Shown one piece after another: positions 53,640 through 63,125 of a DNA stretch of 64,000 nucleotides. This DNA comes from Xanthomarina arctica (GTDB lineage Bacteria > Bacteroidota > Bacteroidia > Flavobacteriales > Flavobacteriaceae), in the NCBI RefSeq assembly GCF_014638915.1, contig NZ_BMFQ01000003.1, positions 558,001 to 622,000 of the forward strand. The letters run 5' to 3'. Both the position numbers and the translations under genes were made by a program. The first letter of the stretch is position 1. Each line of letters starts with the position of its first letter. Below the pieces are notes generated by a model. It was not told where the DNA came from and searched no databases. It saw only the letters and a list, made by a program, of their open reading frames with translations.

Positions 53640-55340
53640 ATGGATATGAAAAAAGTAATGGCATTCAAGATTTTGCTTCTAGTAGCAATTTCACTAGCTA
53701 CGATTGGTTGTAAAAGATCATCAAATTCTAACAGCTCTAGAGCTACAGGTTGGGATATAAACGATAGAGAGGGTGGGTTTCAGTATAACACACAATTTCA
53801 AGAACAGGAAACTGCTCCAGGATTGGTGTTTGTTGAAGGTGGTACTTTTACTATGGGTAGAGTTCAAGATGATGTTATGCACGACTGGAACAACACACCA
53901 AATCAACAACACGTTCAGTCTTTTTATATGGACGAAACAGAAGTTACCAATAAAATGTATTTAGAATACTTAGATTGGTTAAAAAGAATTTATCCTCCTT
54001 CAGAAGAAAACTATAGAGCCATTTATGATGGTGCACTTCCTGATACATTAGTATGGAGAAACAGATTAGGATTTAATGAAGTAATGACTGAAAACTATTT
54101 ACGTCATCCTGGTTATGGAGAATATCCTGTTGTAGGAGTTAGTTGGATTCAAGCAGTTGAATTTGCTAGCTGGAGAACAGATCGTGTTAATGAAATGTAT
54201 TTAGAGGAAGCTGGTTACATTACTAGAGATGCTAAAATAGCGAGTGTTGGAGCTGGAGAAACATTCAATACCGAAACTTATATCAACGCTCCTTCTCAAG
54301 TATATGGTGGTAATGATAGTCTTACTAGTCCAGATAACACGAGAAGAAGAGTACAAACAACTGCTTCTGGTGATACTACTGGTGTATATGCTACTAGAGA
54401 AACTGGTCTTATTTCACCTAGTTACAGACTTCCTACAGAAGTTGAGTGGGAATATGCGGCATTAGGTTTAACAGAATTACGTAGTTATAACATCTATAGA
54501 GGTAGAAAAAAATACCCATGGGATGGTCAATACACACGTTCTGGAAAACGTAAAGTTCGTGGAGACCAATTGGCTAACTTCAAACAAGGTAATGGAGATT
54601 ACGGTGGAATTGCTGGATGGTCTGACGATGGTGCAGATATTACTAATGAAGTAAAACAATACGAACCAAACGATTTTGGTTTATATGATATGGCTGGAAA
54701 CGTAGCCGAATGGGTTGCCGATGTTTACAGACCGATAGTTGATGATGAGTTCAACGACTTTAACTACTACCGTGGAAACGTCTATACAAAAAATGCGATC
54801 AATGAAGATGGGACTGTTACTATTGTAACTACAGACGAAATTGTTTTTGACACATTACCTAACGGAAAAGTGGTTGCCAGAGATTTACCTGGAGAAATTG
54901 CTCAAATTCCAATTGACGAAGATGAAACATATTTAAGACAAAATTTTGACAGAAGTGATAACAGAAACTTTAGAGATGGAGACAAACAGTCGTCTCGTCA
55001 ATACAGAGAAAGTTTTACTGAAACTGATGAAAATGGCAATATAATAGTAGGCGCCTCCGTAACAAGTAAAATGTACAATTCGCCTAAACACAGTGTTACT
55101 ACAGACGATTCTACAGGAGTTTTAATTAGAGAATACGACAAGTCTAACAAAAGAACCTCATTAATTAACGACGAAGTTCGTGTTTACAAAGGTGGTTCTT
55201 GGAAAGACAGAGAATATTGGTTAGATCCAGCTCAAAGACGTTATTTCCCACAAACTATGGCTACAGATTATATTGGCTTTAGATGTGCTATGTCTCGTGT
55301 AGGTTCTAAATCGAAGAGCAAGAACAAAACAAAAAATTAA
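53640..55340 (+). CDS. gldJ: Gliding motility / T9SS lipoprotein GldJ
   Basis: GldJ is an outer-membrane lipoprotein needed for flavobacterial gliding and for stable GldK/T9SS assembly. The 566-residue product has a lipoprotein signal (AISLATIGCKRSSNS) and a formylglycine-generating-enzyme/sulfatase-modifying fold: VEGGTFTMGRVQDD, YPVVGVSWIQAVEFASWR, YRLPTEVEWEYAA, DMAGNVAEWVADVYRP and RVYKGGSWKDREYWLDPAQRRY. The start could be the ATG at 53640 or the third codon. It is divergent from porU and followed by a terminator. Confidence 0.96.
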   Translation: MDMKKVMAFKILLLVAISLATIGCKRSSNSNSSRATGWDINDREGGFQYNTQFQEQETAPGLVFVEGGTFTMGRVQDDVMHDWNNTPNQQHVQSFYMDETEVTNKMYLEYLDWLKRIYPPSEENYRAIYDGALPDTLVWRNRLGFNEVMTENYLRHPGYGEYPVVGVSWIQAVEFASWRTDRVNEMYLEEAGYITRDAKIASVGAGETFNTETYINAPSQVYGGNDSLTSPDNTRRRVQTTASGDTTGVYATRETGLISPSYRLPTEVEWEYAALGLTELRSYNIYRGRKKYPWDGQYTRSGKRKVRGDQLANFKQGNGDYGGIAGWSDDGADITNEVKQYEPNDFGLYDMAGNVAEWVADVYRPIVDDEFNDFNYYRGNVYTKNAINEDGTVTIVTTDEIVFDTLPNGKVVARDLPGEIAQIPIDEDETYLRQNFDRSDNRNFRDGDKQSSRQYRESFTETDENGNIIVGASVTSKMYNSPKHSVTTDDSTGVLIREYDKSNKRTSLINDEVRVYKGGSWKDREYWLDPAQRRYFPQTMATDYIGFRCAMSRVGSKSKSKNKTKN

Positions 55341-55357
55341 GAAATTTCATATCTTTT

Positions 55358-55390
55358 AAAAAAGTCCTAACAATTTGTTAGGACTTTTTT
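55358..55390 (+). terminator. Terminator after gldJ
   Basis: AAAAAAGTCCTAAC-AATTT-GTTAGGACTTTTTT is a perfect symmetrical stem-loop between gldJ and murF. Confidence 0.9.
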
Positions 55391-55404
55391 TATACATTTA
55401 TTTT

Positions 55405-56679
55405 ATGAACATCGAAAAATTACATAAGCTTTTCTTAAAGCATCCATCTGTTTCAACAGACACTAGAAAAATTTCTAAAAACAATTTATATTTCGCCTTA
55501 AAAGGCGACAATTTTAATGGCAACAGGTTTGCCAAACTAGCTATTGAAAATGGCGCTTCCTATTGCATTATAGACGAAGAGGAATTTGCACTTAACAAGC
55601 AATGTATTGTTGTTGAAAATGTATTAGAAACCCTTCAAGAATTAGCAAGATATCATAGAAGACATCTAAGCCTGCCCATTATTGCTTTAACAGGAAGTAA
55701 TGGAAAAACGACTACGAAAGAATTGATTCATGCTGTGCTTTCTAAAAAATTCGAAACGGTTGCAACTTTTGGAAACCTCAACAACCATATTGGTGTTCCT
55801 CTAACTTTACTAAAAATGAATCACAATACCGAAATGGGTATTGTTGAAATGGGCGCCAATCATAAAAGTGAAATAGCGTTTTTATGTAACATCGCTTTTC
55901 CTGATTATGGTTTAATAACCAATTTCGGAAAAGCACATCTGGAAGGTTTTGGAAGTATTGAAGGCGTTATTGAAGCAAAATCAGAACTGTACAAACATCT
56001 TATAAACCATAACAAAACCATGTTTGTAAACTCAAGCGATTCTATTCAACTAGAGAAAAGTCAAGAAGCTACTACCGTTTCTTTTGGTCAAAACAAAACT
56101 GATAATTACATTATTCATTTTGTAAGCGCACAACCTAATGTTACTGTTCGTTTTAATAATATTGAAATAAACAGCCAACTTATTGGCGATTATAATTTCA
56201 ATAACATAGCAGTTGCTATTGCCATTGGCGCCTATTTTAAGGTAGATGAAAAACTTATAAAAGAAGCAATTGAAAACTATACTCCAAAAAACAACAGGTC
56301 TCAAATTGTTAAAAAAGGAAATACTGAAATTATTTTGGATGCCTATAATGCCAATCCGTCAAGTATGACAGTAGCCTTGCAAAATTTTGGGAAATTAGAA
56401 ACTACAAACAAGGTCGCTATTCTTGGAGATATGTTCGAGTTAGGTACAGATGCCAAAAAAGAACATTTAACAATTGCGACATTGGCAAATTCATTACCTA
56501 TTTCAAAAATTATTTTTATAGGAGAAAATTTTCATAATGCCCTTCCAATTGGCCATGAAACGTTTAAAACCTTCAACGATTTTAAAGAACAATTCAATTT
56601 GAAAAGTTTAGAAGACGCCACCTTACTCATTAAAGGATCTCGAGGTATGGCTTTAGAGCGTATTTTAGATTTATTCTAA
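55405..56679 (+). CDS. murF: UDP-MurNAc-tripeptide D-alanyl-D-alanine ligase
   Basis: MurF adds D-Ala-D-Ala to the peptidoglycan precursor. The 424-residue Mur ligase has STDTRKISKNNLYFALKGDNFNG (N-domain), the ATP loop ALTGSNGKTTTKELI, a central NLNNHIGVPLTLL and EMGANHKSEIAFLC, and the C-terminal YNANPSSMTVALQNF and LGDMFELG. The ATG at 55405 gives the family's normal N-terminus; the earlier TTG at 55375 lies inside the gldJ terminator and is rejected. It follows gldJ, a common flavobacterial neighbour. Confidence 0.97.
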   Translation: MNIEKLHKLFLKHPSVSTDTRKISKNNLYFALKGDNFNGNRFAKLAIENGASYCIIDEEEFALNKQCIVVENVLETLQELARYHRRHLSLPIIALTGSNGKTTTKELIHAVLSKKFETVATFGNLNNHIGVPLTLLKMNHNTEMGIVEMGANHKSEIAFLCNIAFPDYGLITNFGKAHLEGFGSIEGVIEAKSELYKHLINHNKTMFVNSSDSIQLEKSQEATTVSFGQNKTDNYIIHFVSAQPNVTVRFNNIEINSQLIGDYNFNNIAVAIAIGAYFKVDEKLIKEAIENYTPKNNRSQIVKKGNTEIILDAYNANPSSMTVALQNFGKLETTNKVAILGDMFELGTDAKKEHLTIATLANSLPISKIIFIGENFHNALPIGHETFKTFNDFKEQFNLKSLEDATLLIKGSRGMALERILDLF

Positions 56680-56743
56680 TAGCTTATTCAATTGTATAAT
56701 TATTATATTTATCTTTCATAGAACCTAATTTAAACAACAACTC

Positions 56744-58057
56744 ATGAAACTAATTCGCACGTTATTTCTTTCACTTTTTGTTTTATCAATAACAGGATGC
56801 AAAACATCGCAGTCAACTATTACAGCTGAAGTAAAACTTCCTGTTTTTGAAAAATTAGCTTCCATAAAAAATGTTGTAGTCATCGAAAAAAGAGATGCTG
56901 TTAGTCATTTTAATGAAAATTATGAAATTTGGTTCGAACAGCCCATAGATTATAACGACCTTTCTAAAGGCACCTTTAAACAACGCGTGCTTTTAGGTTA
57001 TGAAAATGCAACGCAACCAGTTATCGTGGAGCTTCAAGGTTATGGCATTGGCACTGAGAAAGCTGGAGAACTAGCTAGCCATTATAAAGCGAACCAGTTA
57101 AACATTGAACATAGATACTTTAATAATTCGAAACCAGAGAGCATCGATTGGAATACGCTTACTGTAGAAAATGCCGCTAAAGATCAAGCAAGAATTATTG
57201 ATGCTATAAGGGATGCGTTATTTCCAAATGCTAAATTTATTTCTACAGGAATCTCTAAAGGATGTCAAACAACCATGTTACATCGAAGATATTTTCCAGA
57301 AAATGTGGATGCCTGTGTTTGTTATGTTGGCCCTTTGAATTATGAACGTGAAGACCCTAGAGTTTATGAGTTTTTGAACAATGTAAGTACACAAGAGAAT
57401 AGAGATAAAGTAAAAGCTTTTCAAAACTTATGCTTTGAAAATAGAGACGCACTTTTAGAAATGATGAAAGCCTCTGCCGTTGAAAAAAACATGTCTTGGG
57501 AATTTGGCGTAGATAAAGCTATCGATTATACCATACTTGAATATTCATTTGCCTTTTGGCAATGGGGAGTTCCAACAGAAAGCATTCCTACAGAAAATGC
57601 TACTACCCAACAGATTTACGATCATTTAATTAATGTGGTTGGCTATGGTTTTTATGAAGAAAAAGGGGTTCAAGGTTTGCAACCATACTTTTGGGCTGCA
57701 TTAACGCAACAAGGTATTTATGGTTATGAAACAGCGCCTTTTAAACAATATTTAAACACCGAAGAAATTTACACATTCGAATGGGCTTTCCCTGAAGGCA
57801 TTTCAAAACCATACGATTTAGCACCTATGTTGGAGGTTCAAGCTTTTCTAGATAATTCTGCGGAAAACATGCTATTTATTTATGGTGAATATGATGCTTG
57901 GAGTGCAACAGCTGTAGAGCTAAAAGATGATGCTTCAGATAGAGAAGTCTATAAATTTGTCCAACCACAAGGAAGTCATACCACCAGAATAAAAAGCTTT
58001 AGTCCAGAAAGTCAGAAAGAAATTTACGCTATTATTGATGGCTGGTTAAAAGAATAA
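56744..58057 (+). CDS. Peptidase S37-type (PS-10) prolyl aminopeptidase lipoprotein
   Basis: The 437-residue product has a lipoprotein signal (FVLSITGCKTSQS, Cys19) and resembles the S37 prolyl tri/tetrapeptidyl aminopeptidases of actinomycetes: EQPIDYNDLSKGTFKQRVLLG, IVELQGYG, NIEHRYFNNSKPES, DQARIIDAIR and a nucleophile in STGISKGCQTTM (G-x-S-x-G). A late YGEYDAWSA and QGSHTTR should supply the Asp and His. It would release short peptides after proline at the cell surface or in the periplasm, which fits the adjacent Xaa-Pro peptidase and hydroxyproline genes. Confidence 0.8.
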   Translation: MKLIRTLFLSLFVLSITGCKTSQSTITAEVKLPVFEKLASIKNVVVIEKRDAVSHFNENYEIWFEQPIDYNDLSKGTFKQRVLLGYENATQPVIVELQGYGIGTEKAGELASHYKANQLNIEHRYFNNSKPESIDWNTLTVENAAKDQARIIDAIRDALFPNAKFISTGISKGCQTTMLHRRYFPENVDACVCYVGPLNYEREDPRVYEFLNNVSTQENRDKVKAFQNLCFENRDALLEMMKASAVEKNMSWEFGVDKAIDYTILEYSFAFWQWGVPTESIPTENATTQQIYDHLINVVGYGFYEEKGVQGLQPYFWAALTQQGIYGYETAPFKQYLNTEEIYTFEWAFPEGISKPYDLAPMLEVQAFLDNSAENMLFIYGEYDAWSATAVELKDDASDREVYKFVQPQGSHTTRIKSFSPESQKEIYAIIDGWLKE

Positions 58058-58170
58058 GTAATTTGAATAAGTATTTCTATTTAGATACTATATTATCCAA
58101 TATTGATACCATTTTCACTGATGTTCCGCCAAAATGTAATTAGAATTCAAATTTTGGTTACTTTTAATCT

Positions 58171-59130
58171 ATGGATCATATTTTACAAATTGGAGACTCT
58201 TTTATAGAGCAAAACACTATTTTTTCTGAATTAATTCTAGAATTAAAACAGAGTTTCTCTAACAATAATGTCATTGTTCCCTTACGCCATCATCACGATT
58301 TTCCAAATCCTGAAGTCAGCGCAGACTCGACACTTTTATTAATGCCAGCATGGAATCCGAGTAAAATTGCTGGTGTAAAAATTGTTACAGTAAGCCCAGA
58401 AAATAGTCAGTTTGGATTACCTTCCATTCAAGGCACCTATATTTATTTTGATGCTTTAAAAGGAACTGTAAAGGCTATTATGGAAGCTAAAAGTTTAACT
58501 GTTAAACGAACAGCAGCAGCATCTGCTTTAGCTTCATCTTATTTATCTAGGAAAGATTCAAAATCCATGTTAATGATTGGCACTGGAGCCTTATCTATAA
58601 ATCTAATTAAAGCACACGCTTCGGTTAGACCAATTGAAAACGTCTTTATTTGGGGTAGAAATTTCAAAAAAGCTGAAGCAATTGCTAAAGAGCTTAAAAA
58701 TGAAAAATTCAACGTTTACCCTATTAAAACCATTGAAGAAAAGATTTCAGAAGTCGATATTGTTTCTTGTGCTACATTATCTAAAACGCCTTTAGTTTTA
58801 GGTGCCTATTTAAAATCCGGGCAGCATTTAGATTTAGTAGGCGCATACAAACCAGACATGAGAGAAGCGGATGATGACACCATCAAAAAAGCTTCCATCT
58901 TTATTGATACCTTTCAAGGTGGCTTAAAAGAAAGTGGAGATATTGTTATTCCTTTAAAAAATGGGACTCTTCAAGAAAAAGATATTAAAGCAGACCTATT
59001 TCAGCTTTGCTCCAATCAAAAATCGGGAAGACAAAATAAAGATGAAATCACCTTTTTTAAGTCTGTTGGTCATTCATTGGAAGACTTAACTGCAGCTACT
59101 TACTATTATAATAAATTTAAAAATGACTAA
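58171..59130 (+). CDS. Ornithine cyclodeaminase family, probable delta-1-pyrroline-2-carboxylate reductase
   Basis: The 319-residue product has the ornithine cyclodeaminase/mu-crystallin fold: VPLRHHHDF, LLMPAWNPSKIAG, AAASALASSYLSRKDSKSMLMIGTGALS (NAD(P) loop; shortened), VDIVSCATLSKTPLVLG and HLDLVGAYKPDMREADD. In hydroxyproline operons this family reduces the delta-1-pyrroline-2-carboxylate made by trans-3-hydroxyproline dehydratase to L-proline. It overlaps the dehydratase gene by 8 bp, strong support for that role over ornithine cyclodeamination. Confidence 0.8.
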   Translation: MDHILQIGDSFIEQNTIFSELILELKQSFSNNNVIVPLRHHHDFPNPEVSADSTLLLMPAWNPSKIAGVKIVTVSPENSQFGLPSIQGTYIYFDALKGTVKAIMEAKSLTVKRTAAASALASSYLSRKDSKSMLMIGTGALSINLIKAHASVRPIENVFIWGRNFKKAEAIAKELKNEKFNVYPIKTIEEKISEVDIVSCATLSKTPLVLGAYLKSGQHLDLVGAYKPDMREADDDTIKKASIFIDTFQGGLKESGDIVIPLKNGTLQEKDIKADLFQLCSNQKSGRQNKDEITFFKSVGHSLEDLTAATYYYNKFKND

Positions 59131-60190
59131 CACCTATCAAAATATCCTAAGTAAAACCGATTTTAAACCAAATAAAAATTGGCTTCAAATTAAAACAATT
59201 GATATGCATACAGGGGGCGAACCACTTCGTGTTATTGTTGATGGTTTCCCAGAATTAAAAGGGAATTCCGTTTTAGAATATCGCAAATATTGTCTTAAAA
59301 ATTTTGATCATTTACGAACAGTTTTAATGTTTGAACCCCGTGGACATGCAGATATGTATGGCTGTATTTTAACACCTCCAAATGATGATGAAGGCGATTT
59401 TGGGATTATCTTTTTACACAATGAAGGCTACTCAACCATGTGTGGACATGCCATTATAGCCATTTCAACTTTGGCGGTCGAAATGAATTGGATAGCCGTA
59501 AAAGAAGGAGAAAACATTTTAAAAATTGATGCGCCTTGTGGTAGAATTACTTCCTTTACGCAAGTTGAAAAAGGCCAAGTAACGAGTGTAAAGTTTCATT
59601 GTGTACCAAGTTTTGTTGTTGGTTTAGACAGAAAGGTCCAAGTAAATGGCCTAGGAGAAGTAACTTATGATTTGGCTTATGGCGGTGCTTTTTATGCTTA
59701 TGTAGATTTGGCAAAAAACAATTTTGACTTCAATTTAAAACCAGAATCTTATCGTTCTTTAATTACAAAAGGCATGGACATTAAACATGCTGTCATGGAA
59801 AATGATAAAGAGATTCTTCATCCATTTGAGGAAGATTTAAGTTTTCTTTATGGCACCATTTTTATAGATAATAGTAAACAAGAAAATGGAGTAGATAGTA
59901 GAAATGTGTGCGTTTTTGCAGAAGGCGAAGTCGATAGATGCCCTACAGGATCTGGTGTTTCCGGAAGAATGGCTATTCATAAAGCTAGAAATGAAATAAA
60001 TTACGGAGACAAAATGACCATAGAAAGTATTACAGATTCTGTGTTTACTGGCTCTATTCTTTCAGAAGAAAATTACGGTCCGTTCAAAGCGGTCATTCCA
60101 CAAGTAGAAGGAACCGCTTATATTACAGGAATGCACACCTTTGTAATTGACCCGAATGACCCAATGAAAGATGGATTTATTTTAAGATAA
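59123..60190 (+). CDS. trans-3-hydroxy-L-proline dehydratase (proline racemase superfamily)
   Basis: The 355-residue product belongs to the proline racemase superfamily. The first catalytic position is Cys107 (STMCGHA); the second, normally Cys in SPCGTG, is Thr275 in DRCPTGSGVSGR. In this superfamily the Cys/Thr pair marks trans-3-hydroxyproline dehydratases, while Cys/Cys marks proline racemases and 4-hydroxyproline epimerases. It would make delta-1-pyrroline-2-carboxylate, which the overlapping upstream gene product can reduce. It converges on the M24 gene with a 9-bp overlap. Confidence 0.85.
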   Translation: MTNTYQNILSKTDFKPNKNWLQIKTIDMHTGGEPLRVIVDGFPELKGNSVLEYRKYCLKNFDHLRTVLMFEPRGHADMYGCILTPPNDDEGDFGIIFLHNEGYSTMCGHAIIAISTLAVEMNWIAVKEGENILKIDAPCGRITSFTQVEKGQVTSVKFHCVPSFVVGLDRKVQVNGLGEVTYDLAYGGAFYAYVDLAKNNFDFNLKPESYRSLITKGMDIKHAVMENDKEILHPFEEDLSFLYGTIFIDNSKQENGVDSRNVCVFAEGEVDRCPTGSGVSGRMAIHKARNEINYGDKMTIESITDSVFTGSILSEENYGPFKAVIPQVEGTAYITGMHTFVIDPNDPMKDGFILR

Positions 60191-61480
60191 GGATTTCATC
60201 AACGCTTCAATCTCTTCGATTTCTATTGGCATAGCTTCGGTTAGATTGAAGTTTCCATCTTTGGTAATCAAGTAATCGTTTTCTAATCTGCAACCAATAC
60301 CTTCTTCTGGAATGTAAATTCCTGGTTCGCAAGTTAAAACCATTCCAGCTTCCAATGGTTTAGAATACAAACCAACATCATGAATATCCAACCCAATATG
60401 ATGAGCCGTTCCATGCATGAAATATTTTTTATATAATGGCTTTTCAGAATTCTGATTTGCAACATCAATTGCATCTAAGAGACCTAATTTTATAAGTTCT
60501 GCTTCAACAAGTTTTGCCATTTGAGCTTCATAATCTGAAGGCAGAATTCCTGGTTTCAACAACTTACTTCCTTCTTTTAAACAGTATAAAACGGAGCTGT
60601 AAACTTCTTTTTGTCTTTTAGAAAATGTCCCGTTTACAGGAAAACACCTAGTTGTATCGCTGTTATAATTCGCATAACAAACGCCAAAATCTAGAAGAAT
60701 CATCTCCCCATTTTCACACACATCATCATTCGTATTATAATGAAGTGCGCAGGCGTTTTTCCCGGAAGCGATAATAGGTTTAAAAGCGTGACGCGTGGCT
60801 CCAGATTTTATTAAATTATAAGATAATTCAGCTTCAAGTTCAAACTCCTTCATATCAGGCTTGCATGCCTTCAAAACACGCTTAAAAGATTCAACACTAA
60901 TATCTGCTGCTTTTTGCATCATGGCAATTTCTTCATCAGATTTAATAAGTCTTAAATCTCGAGTAATTTTTGCCACACGATAATAGTCATGCAAAGGATA
61001 TTTTTCCTTGCACCAAATTATCATTCTATCTTGTTGTGTTTGTTGATTGAAGGTTACACGTTTAATATGTTCGTTGTGCCCAAGATAAATGCCATCAGCA
61101 TCAAAAGCCATGAGTTGCAAGACTTTTTCAAAATCATGAACCCACTCTACTCGTGAAATTCCTGAAATATCTGCAGCTTGTTCCTTGCTTAACTTATCGC
61201 CATCCCAAATTTTAACTTGCTCGTTTGTTTCCTTAATAAACAAAATCTCGCGATTCTCTCTTTTATAGGCATTAGGATACATTACCAAAATGGTTTCTTC
61301 TTGATCGATACCACATAAATAAAACAAATCGTTATTCTGGGTAAACCCCATGACATCGTCTGCATTGTTATGTTTCACATCATTGGATGTAAGAATGGCT
61401 AAAGAATTAAATGACATTTTTTTACTAAAATGAATTCTATTTTTAATAAATAGCTTATTTGAAATTTGATTATATCTCAT
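60182..61480 (-). CDS. M24B aminopeptidase P family (Xaa-Pro peptidase)
   Basis: The 432-residue product has an N-terminal creatinase-like domain (about 1-170) and a pita-bread M24 domain with all metal ligands: LLDFGVCYANYNSDTTRCFP (two Asp), HGTAHHIGLDIHD (His), CEPGIYIPEEG (Glu) and CRLENDYLI (Glu). It removes N-terminal residues before proline, or splits Xaa-Pro dipeptides, in the cytoplasm (no signal peptide). It is 2 bp after the FAD dehydrogenase gene on the same strand, so proline-peptide and hydroxyproline steps share a transcript. Confidence 0.93.
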   Translation of the reverse strand: MRYNQISNKLFIKNRIHFSKKMSFNSLAILTSNDVKHNNADDVMGFTQNNDLFYLCGIDQEETILVMYPNAYKRENREILFIKETNEQVKIWDGDKLSKEQAADISGISRVEWVHDFEKVLQLMAFDADGIYLGHNEHIKRVTFNQQTQQDRMIIWCKEKYPLHDYYRVAKITRDLRLIKSDEEIAMMQKAADISVESFKRVLKACKPDMKEFELEAELSYNLIKSGATRHAFKPIIASGKNACALHYNTNDDVCENGEMILLDFGVCYANYNSDTTRCFPVNGTFSKRQKEVYSSVLYCLKEGSKLLKPGILPSDYEAQMAKLVEAELIKLGLLDAIDVANQNSEKPLYKKYFMHGTAHHIGLDIHDVGLYSKPLEAGMVLTCEPGIYIPEEGIGCRLENDYLITKDGNFNLTEAMPIEIEEIEALMKSLS

Positions 61481-61482
61481 GT

Positions 61483-62730
61483 TTAAAATTTTCTATCTGG
61501 ATGAAATGGATTGATGTTTAATGTTGTTTTTTTATCTGAAATAATTTCAGATATTAATTTTCCGGTTGCAGACCCCATACTTAAACCCATCATGGCATGA
61601 CCTGTTGCAATGGTTAAGTTTTTACATTTTGAAGATTTTCCAATATATGGCAAACCATCTGGAGAAACAGGTCGTAAACCTGAAGCTACATCGTTTTTTT
61701 CTTCTTGAGTAAGTGTTATTTCTGGATAAAAACTTGATGCAGCTTTAGCAATCGCCTCTACTCGAACTTTATTGATGTTGTCGTTTATTCCAGCAATTTC
61801 CATGGTTCCTGCAAAACGAGTAAAACCATTCATTGGAGTTACAGCCACTTTAGCTTCAGCTAAAATGGAAGGAATAGTAATTCCTGTATCTTGCGTTGTA
61901 TTTATCCGATAACCTTTTCCTGCTTGAAGCAACAACTTTAAGCCTAATTTTTTACTTAATAAGGAACTCCAAGACCCAGCCGACAAAACAAATTCATCTG
62001 CTTTTAAGGTTTGATTATTCGTTTTAACAGCTTCTATTTTTTCATTATTTACGACTAAATCTTCCACCTTTTCATTTGGAAAAAACCGAACGCCAACTGC
62101 TTTTAAATGCGCTTTCATCTCGGTCATAAATTCCTGAGGCGTCATATGAGAGTCACACTTAAAATAAGTGGCTCCTTTAATATTAAAAGTGGCATTTGGC
62201 TCTAAAGCTTTTAATTCTTCTTTGCTAATTTCACTAACGTCTAAACCTTCACGTTTTGCTAAATGTGCCATTTCAATTTCTTCCTCAAGCATCTTATCTG
62301 TTTGACACAACATAAGCAAGCCTTTCTTCTGGTAATGAAAATTAAAATTTTCATCCCGCTTAATATCATCATATAAATCCTGACTCCATAAAGCAATTCC
62401 TTTAATAGCAGGAATAGCTCTTTTAACATGATTGGCATCACAAGATTTATTGAACGCCAATGTCCATTTAATAAAATCGGTATTCAAACGTGGTTTTATA
62501 TATAACGGACTTGCCGAATTCAGCATCCATTTTAAACCTTTTTTCATAACTCCAGGAGCCGATAATGGCACTAAATGGCTTGGCGACAAATACCCTGCAT
62601 TGACATAAGAAGCTCCTGTATCCATGTTAGACTGATCTATAATAGTTACTTGATGTCCTTCCTTTTGAAGGTAGTATGCAGAACATAAACCAATGATGCC
62701 TCCGCCTATAATTATAATGCTTTTTGACAT
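61483..62730 (-). CDS. FAD-dependent D-amino-acid / D-hydroxyproline dehydrogenase
   Basis: The 415-residue DadA-like flavoenzyme has the FAD loop IIIIGGGIIGLCSAYYLQ (2-19), ASYVNAGYLSPSHLVPLSAPG, a QKKGLLML segment, GLRPVSPDGLPYIGKS and TGHAMMGLSMGSATGKLIS at the C-terminus. In this neighbourhood it most likely oxidises cis-4-hydroxy-D-proline, the epimerase product, to a pyrroline carboxylate. Simple D-alanine dehydrogenase activity cannot be excluded from sequence. It precedes the M24 gene by 2 bp and follows the DUF3781 gene. Confidence 0.85.
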   Translation of the reverse strand: MSKSIIIIGGGIIGLCSAYYLQKEGHQVTIIDQSNMDTGASYVNAGYLSPSHLVPLSAPGVMKKGLKWMLNSASPLYIKPRLNTDFIKWTLAFNKSCDANHVKRAIPAIKGIALWSQDLYDDIKRDENFNFHYQKKGLLMLCQTDKMLEEEIEMAHLAKREGLDVSEISKEELKALEPNATFNIKGATYFKCDSHMTPQEFMTEMKAHLKAVGVRFFPNEKVEDLVVNNEKIEAVKTNNQTLKADEFVLSAGSWSSLLSKKLGLKLLLQAGKGYRINTTQDTGITIPSILAEAKVAVTPMNGFTRFAGTMEIAGINDNINKVRVEAIAKAASSFYPEITLTQEEKNDVASGLRPVSPDGLPYIGKSSKCKNLTIATGHAMMGLSMGSATGKLISEIISDKKTTLNINPFHPDRKF

Positions 62731-62771
62731 TTAACTTCTTATTTTAAACTTATTACAGATTAAAAAACTAA

Positions 62772-63044
62772 TTATTCTATGTTTCCTTTTTTAATACGAT
62801 CTACTGTTATAATTCGAAATGTATTTGAATTTACTGTGATTTTAATATTATACTCGATGTTTGTAATATAAAAATTCTTTCCTTTCTTATTGAAGTACGC
62901 TATATCTGTTTCTGCTAAGACCTTCTTAATAAGCGCTTCACTTTCTTCTTTGGAAAAATTAGTGCCTAATTTCTTATTTATCCTTTTATAAACAAGTTCC
63001 GTATAACAATGATTTTTTAAAATGTCTTCCTTGTTTATTTTCAT
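62772..63044 (-). CDS. DUF3781 domain protein
   Basis: The 90-residue product matches the DUF3781 pattern: ILKNHCYTELVYKRINKKLGT, then a helical segment (SKEESEALIKKVLAETD) and a beta-rich end (GKNFYITNIEYNIKITVNSNTFRIITVDR). The function of the family is unknown. It sits between the 4-hydroxyproline epimerase and the D-hydroxyproline dehydrogenase on the same strand, in a place where catabolic enzymes would be expected. Confidence 0.8.
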   Translation of the reverse strand: MKINKEDILKNHCYTELVYKRINKKLGTNFSKEESEALIKKVLAETDIAYFNKKGKNFYITNIEYNIKITVNSNTFRIITVDRIKKGNIE

Positions 63045-63077
63045 AGTAATAATGCGAAAGCGTTATACTTGTTTATT

Positions 63078-63099
63078 GAGATTCCCAATCAAGTTGGGA
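63078..63099. repeat. GAGATTCCC palindrome upstream of DUF3781
   Basis: GAGATTCCCAA-TCAAG-TTGGGA: a 6-bp stem preceded by GAGATTCC, the sequence shared with the dispersed palindromes at 15732 and 30330. Confidence 0.6.
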
Positions 63100-63100
63100 G

Positions 63101-63125
63101 TAATTTAATTCTTCGAATTAAATTA
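63101..63125 (-). terminator. Hairpin over the 4-hydroxyproline epimerase stop codon
   Basis: TAATTTAATTC and GAATTAAATTA are perfect 11-bp arms with a 3-nt loop; the stop codon at 63118-63120 lies inside the stem. It may act as a weak terminator or mRNA 3' end. Confidence 0.5.

Noticed and set aside
55375-55404. TTG-initiated extension of murF
   Set aside because: It lies in the loop and downstream arm of the gldJ terminator; the ATG at 55405 fits MurF.
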